Source: Streptomyces lydicus
GTDB taxonomy: Bacteria; Actinomycetota; Actinomycetes; Streptomycetales; Streptomycetaceae
Direction of reading: 5' to 3'
Assembly: GCF_001729485.1 (NCBI RefSeq)
Contig: NZ_CP017157.1
Location: 2,666,001-2,730,000, forward strand
Length of the DNA stretch: 64,000 bases
Position 1 is the stretch's first letter. Every line of letters begins with the position of its first letter. The translations under genes were made by a program, and so were the position numbers. This document shows positions 63,758 to 64,000 of this stretch, one piece after another. Under the pieces are notes generated by a model, which was given only the letters and a program-made list of their open reading frames with translations, was not told where the DNA came from and made no database searches.

Positions 63758-64000
63758 ATGCAGTGCCCGAAGTGTCATGCACCGATGCACACGTACAACC
63801 GCAACGGCGTCCAGATCGAGCAGTGCGCGGGCTGCCGGGGGATCTTCCTGGACTACGGGGAGCTGGAGTCCCTGACCCGCCTGGAGGCGCAGTGGGTCCA
63901 GCAGGCCCCGCCGCCGCCCGCCCCGCAGGCGTATCCCGCCGCTCCCGCCTGGGGCGCCCCGCATCAGGGCCACCACGGTCACCACGGGCACCACGGTCAT
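63758..64000 (+). CDS. TFIIB-type zinc-ribbon protein (partial)
   Basis: The first 81 codons of a protein that runs off the right edge. A zinc ribbon is visible: MQCPKCHAPMHTYNRNGV, then IEQCAGCRGIFLDYGELE, with two CxxC knuckles as in the zf-TFIIB family. A Pro/Ala linker leads to a His-rich run of GHH repeats at the edge. The ATG at 63758 follows CAGGAG. The His-rich tail may also bind metal. Confidence 0.85.
   Translation, partial: MQCPKCHAPMHTYNRNGVQIEQCAGCRGIFLDYGELESLTRLEAQWVQQAPPPPAPQAYPAAPAWGAPHQGHHGHHGHHGH

Overview
The window is a roughly 72% GC actinobacterial chromosome segment. Codon bias, gene families and the block order infC-rpmI-rplT / pheST / argCJBDR-argGH / glpQ / metNIQ / cobalamin genes fit the core region of a Streptomyces chromosome; from memory this resembles the S. 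coelicolor region around SCO1553-SCO1604 in reverse. No transposase, integrase, phage gene or CRISPR array is visible.

Layout. 0-6 kb: an alanine-racemase-fold deaminase/aldolase, a Pro-rich membrane protein coupled to a mycosin-like protease, an SseB-family protein, an aquaporin and DUF1844. 6-14 kb: the translation block infC-rpmI-rplT (long leader with an attenuator-like hairpin, apparent AUC start), an SpoU methyltransferase, a soluble PAS histidine kinase, and pheS-pheT. 14-30 kb: regulation and accessory metabolism, with a SpoIIE-type phosphatase, an NsdA-like TPR regulator, a NUDIX hydrolase, a 3-hydroxybutyryl-CoA dehydrogenase, a Tat-exported GHL10 protein, an EamA exporter divergent from a MocR regulator, a hydrolase divergent from a PadR regulator, a LuxR-type regulator, and a methyltransferase divergent from a DUF1059 protein. 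30-39 kb: the whole arginine pathway from glutamate derivatives (argC-argJ-argB-argD-argR, then argG-argH), separated by tRNA-Pro(GGG) and a DUF488 gene; ArgR-type sites precede argC and argG. 38.8-41 kb: TetR plus an MFS drug exporter. 41-45.4 kb: a phosphorus-scavenging group, with a Tat-exported nucleotidase, PlsC, and a Tat-exported GlpQ with a PHO-box-like array. 45.6-51.8 kb: acetyltransferases, two small membrane proteins, a HAD phosphatase, and the metNIQ methionine importer preceded by a Cys/Met-rich leader peptide. 52-59 kb: corrin/siroheme enzymes (CbiE-CbiT fusion, BluB-CobT fusion with a very long disordered N-terminus, CysG-type SUMT). 59-64 kb: an SpoU methyltransferase, a membrane Ser/Thr kinase, a small membrane protein, an aminoglycoside-phosphotransferase-fold protein and the start of a zinc-ribbon protein.

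The most interesting signals lie between genes: the CMCRMC leader ORF before metNIQ; three exact copies of a 17-bp palindrome around the NsdA-like gene; a divergent gene pair whose start codons overlap in CATG; a triple operator between the hydrolase and padR; a pseudoenzyme-like histidine phosphatase with no visible catalytic histidines; and a recurring leaderless signature (TANNNT 5-8 nt before the start codon) at about nine genes. No single classical defence or biosynthetic cluster is present. All calls are by eye; promoter and operator assignments are inference.
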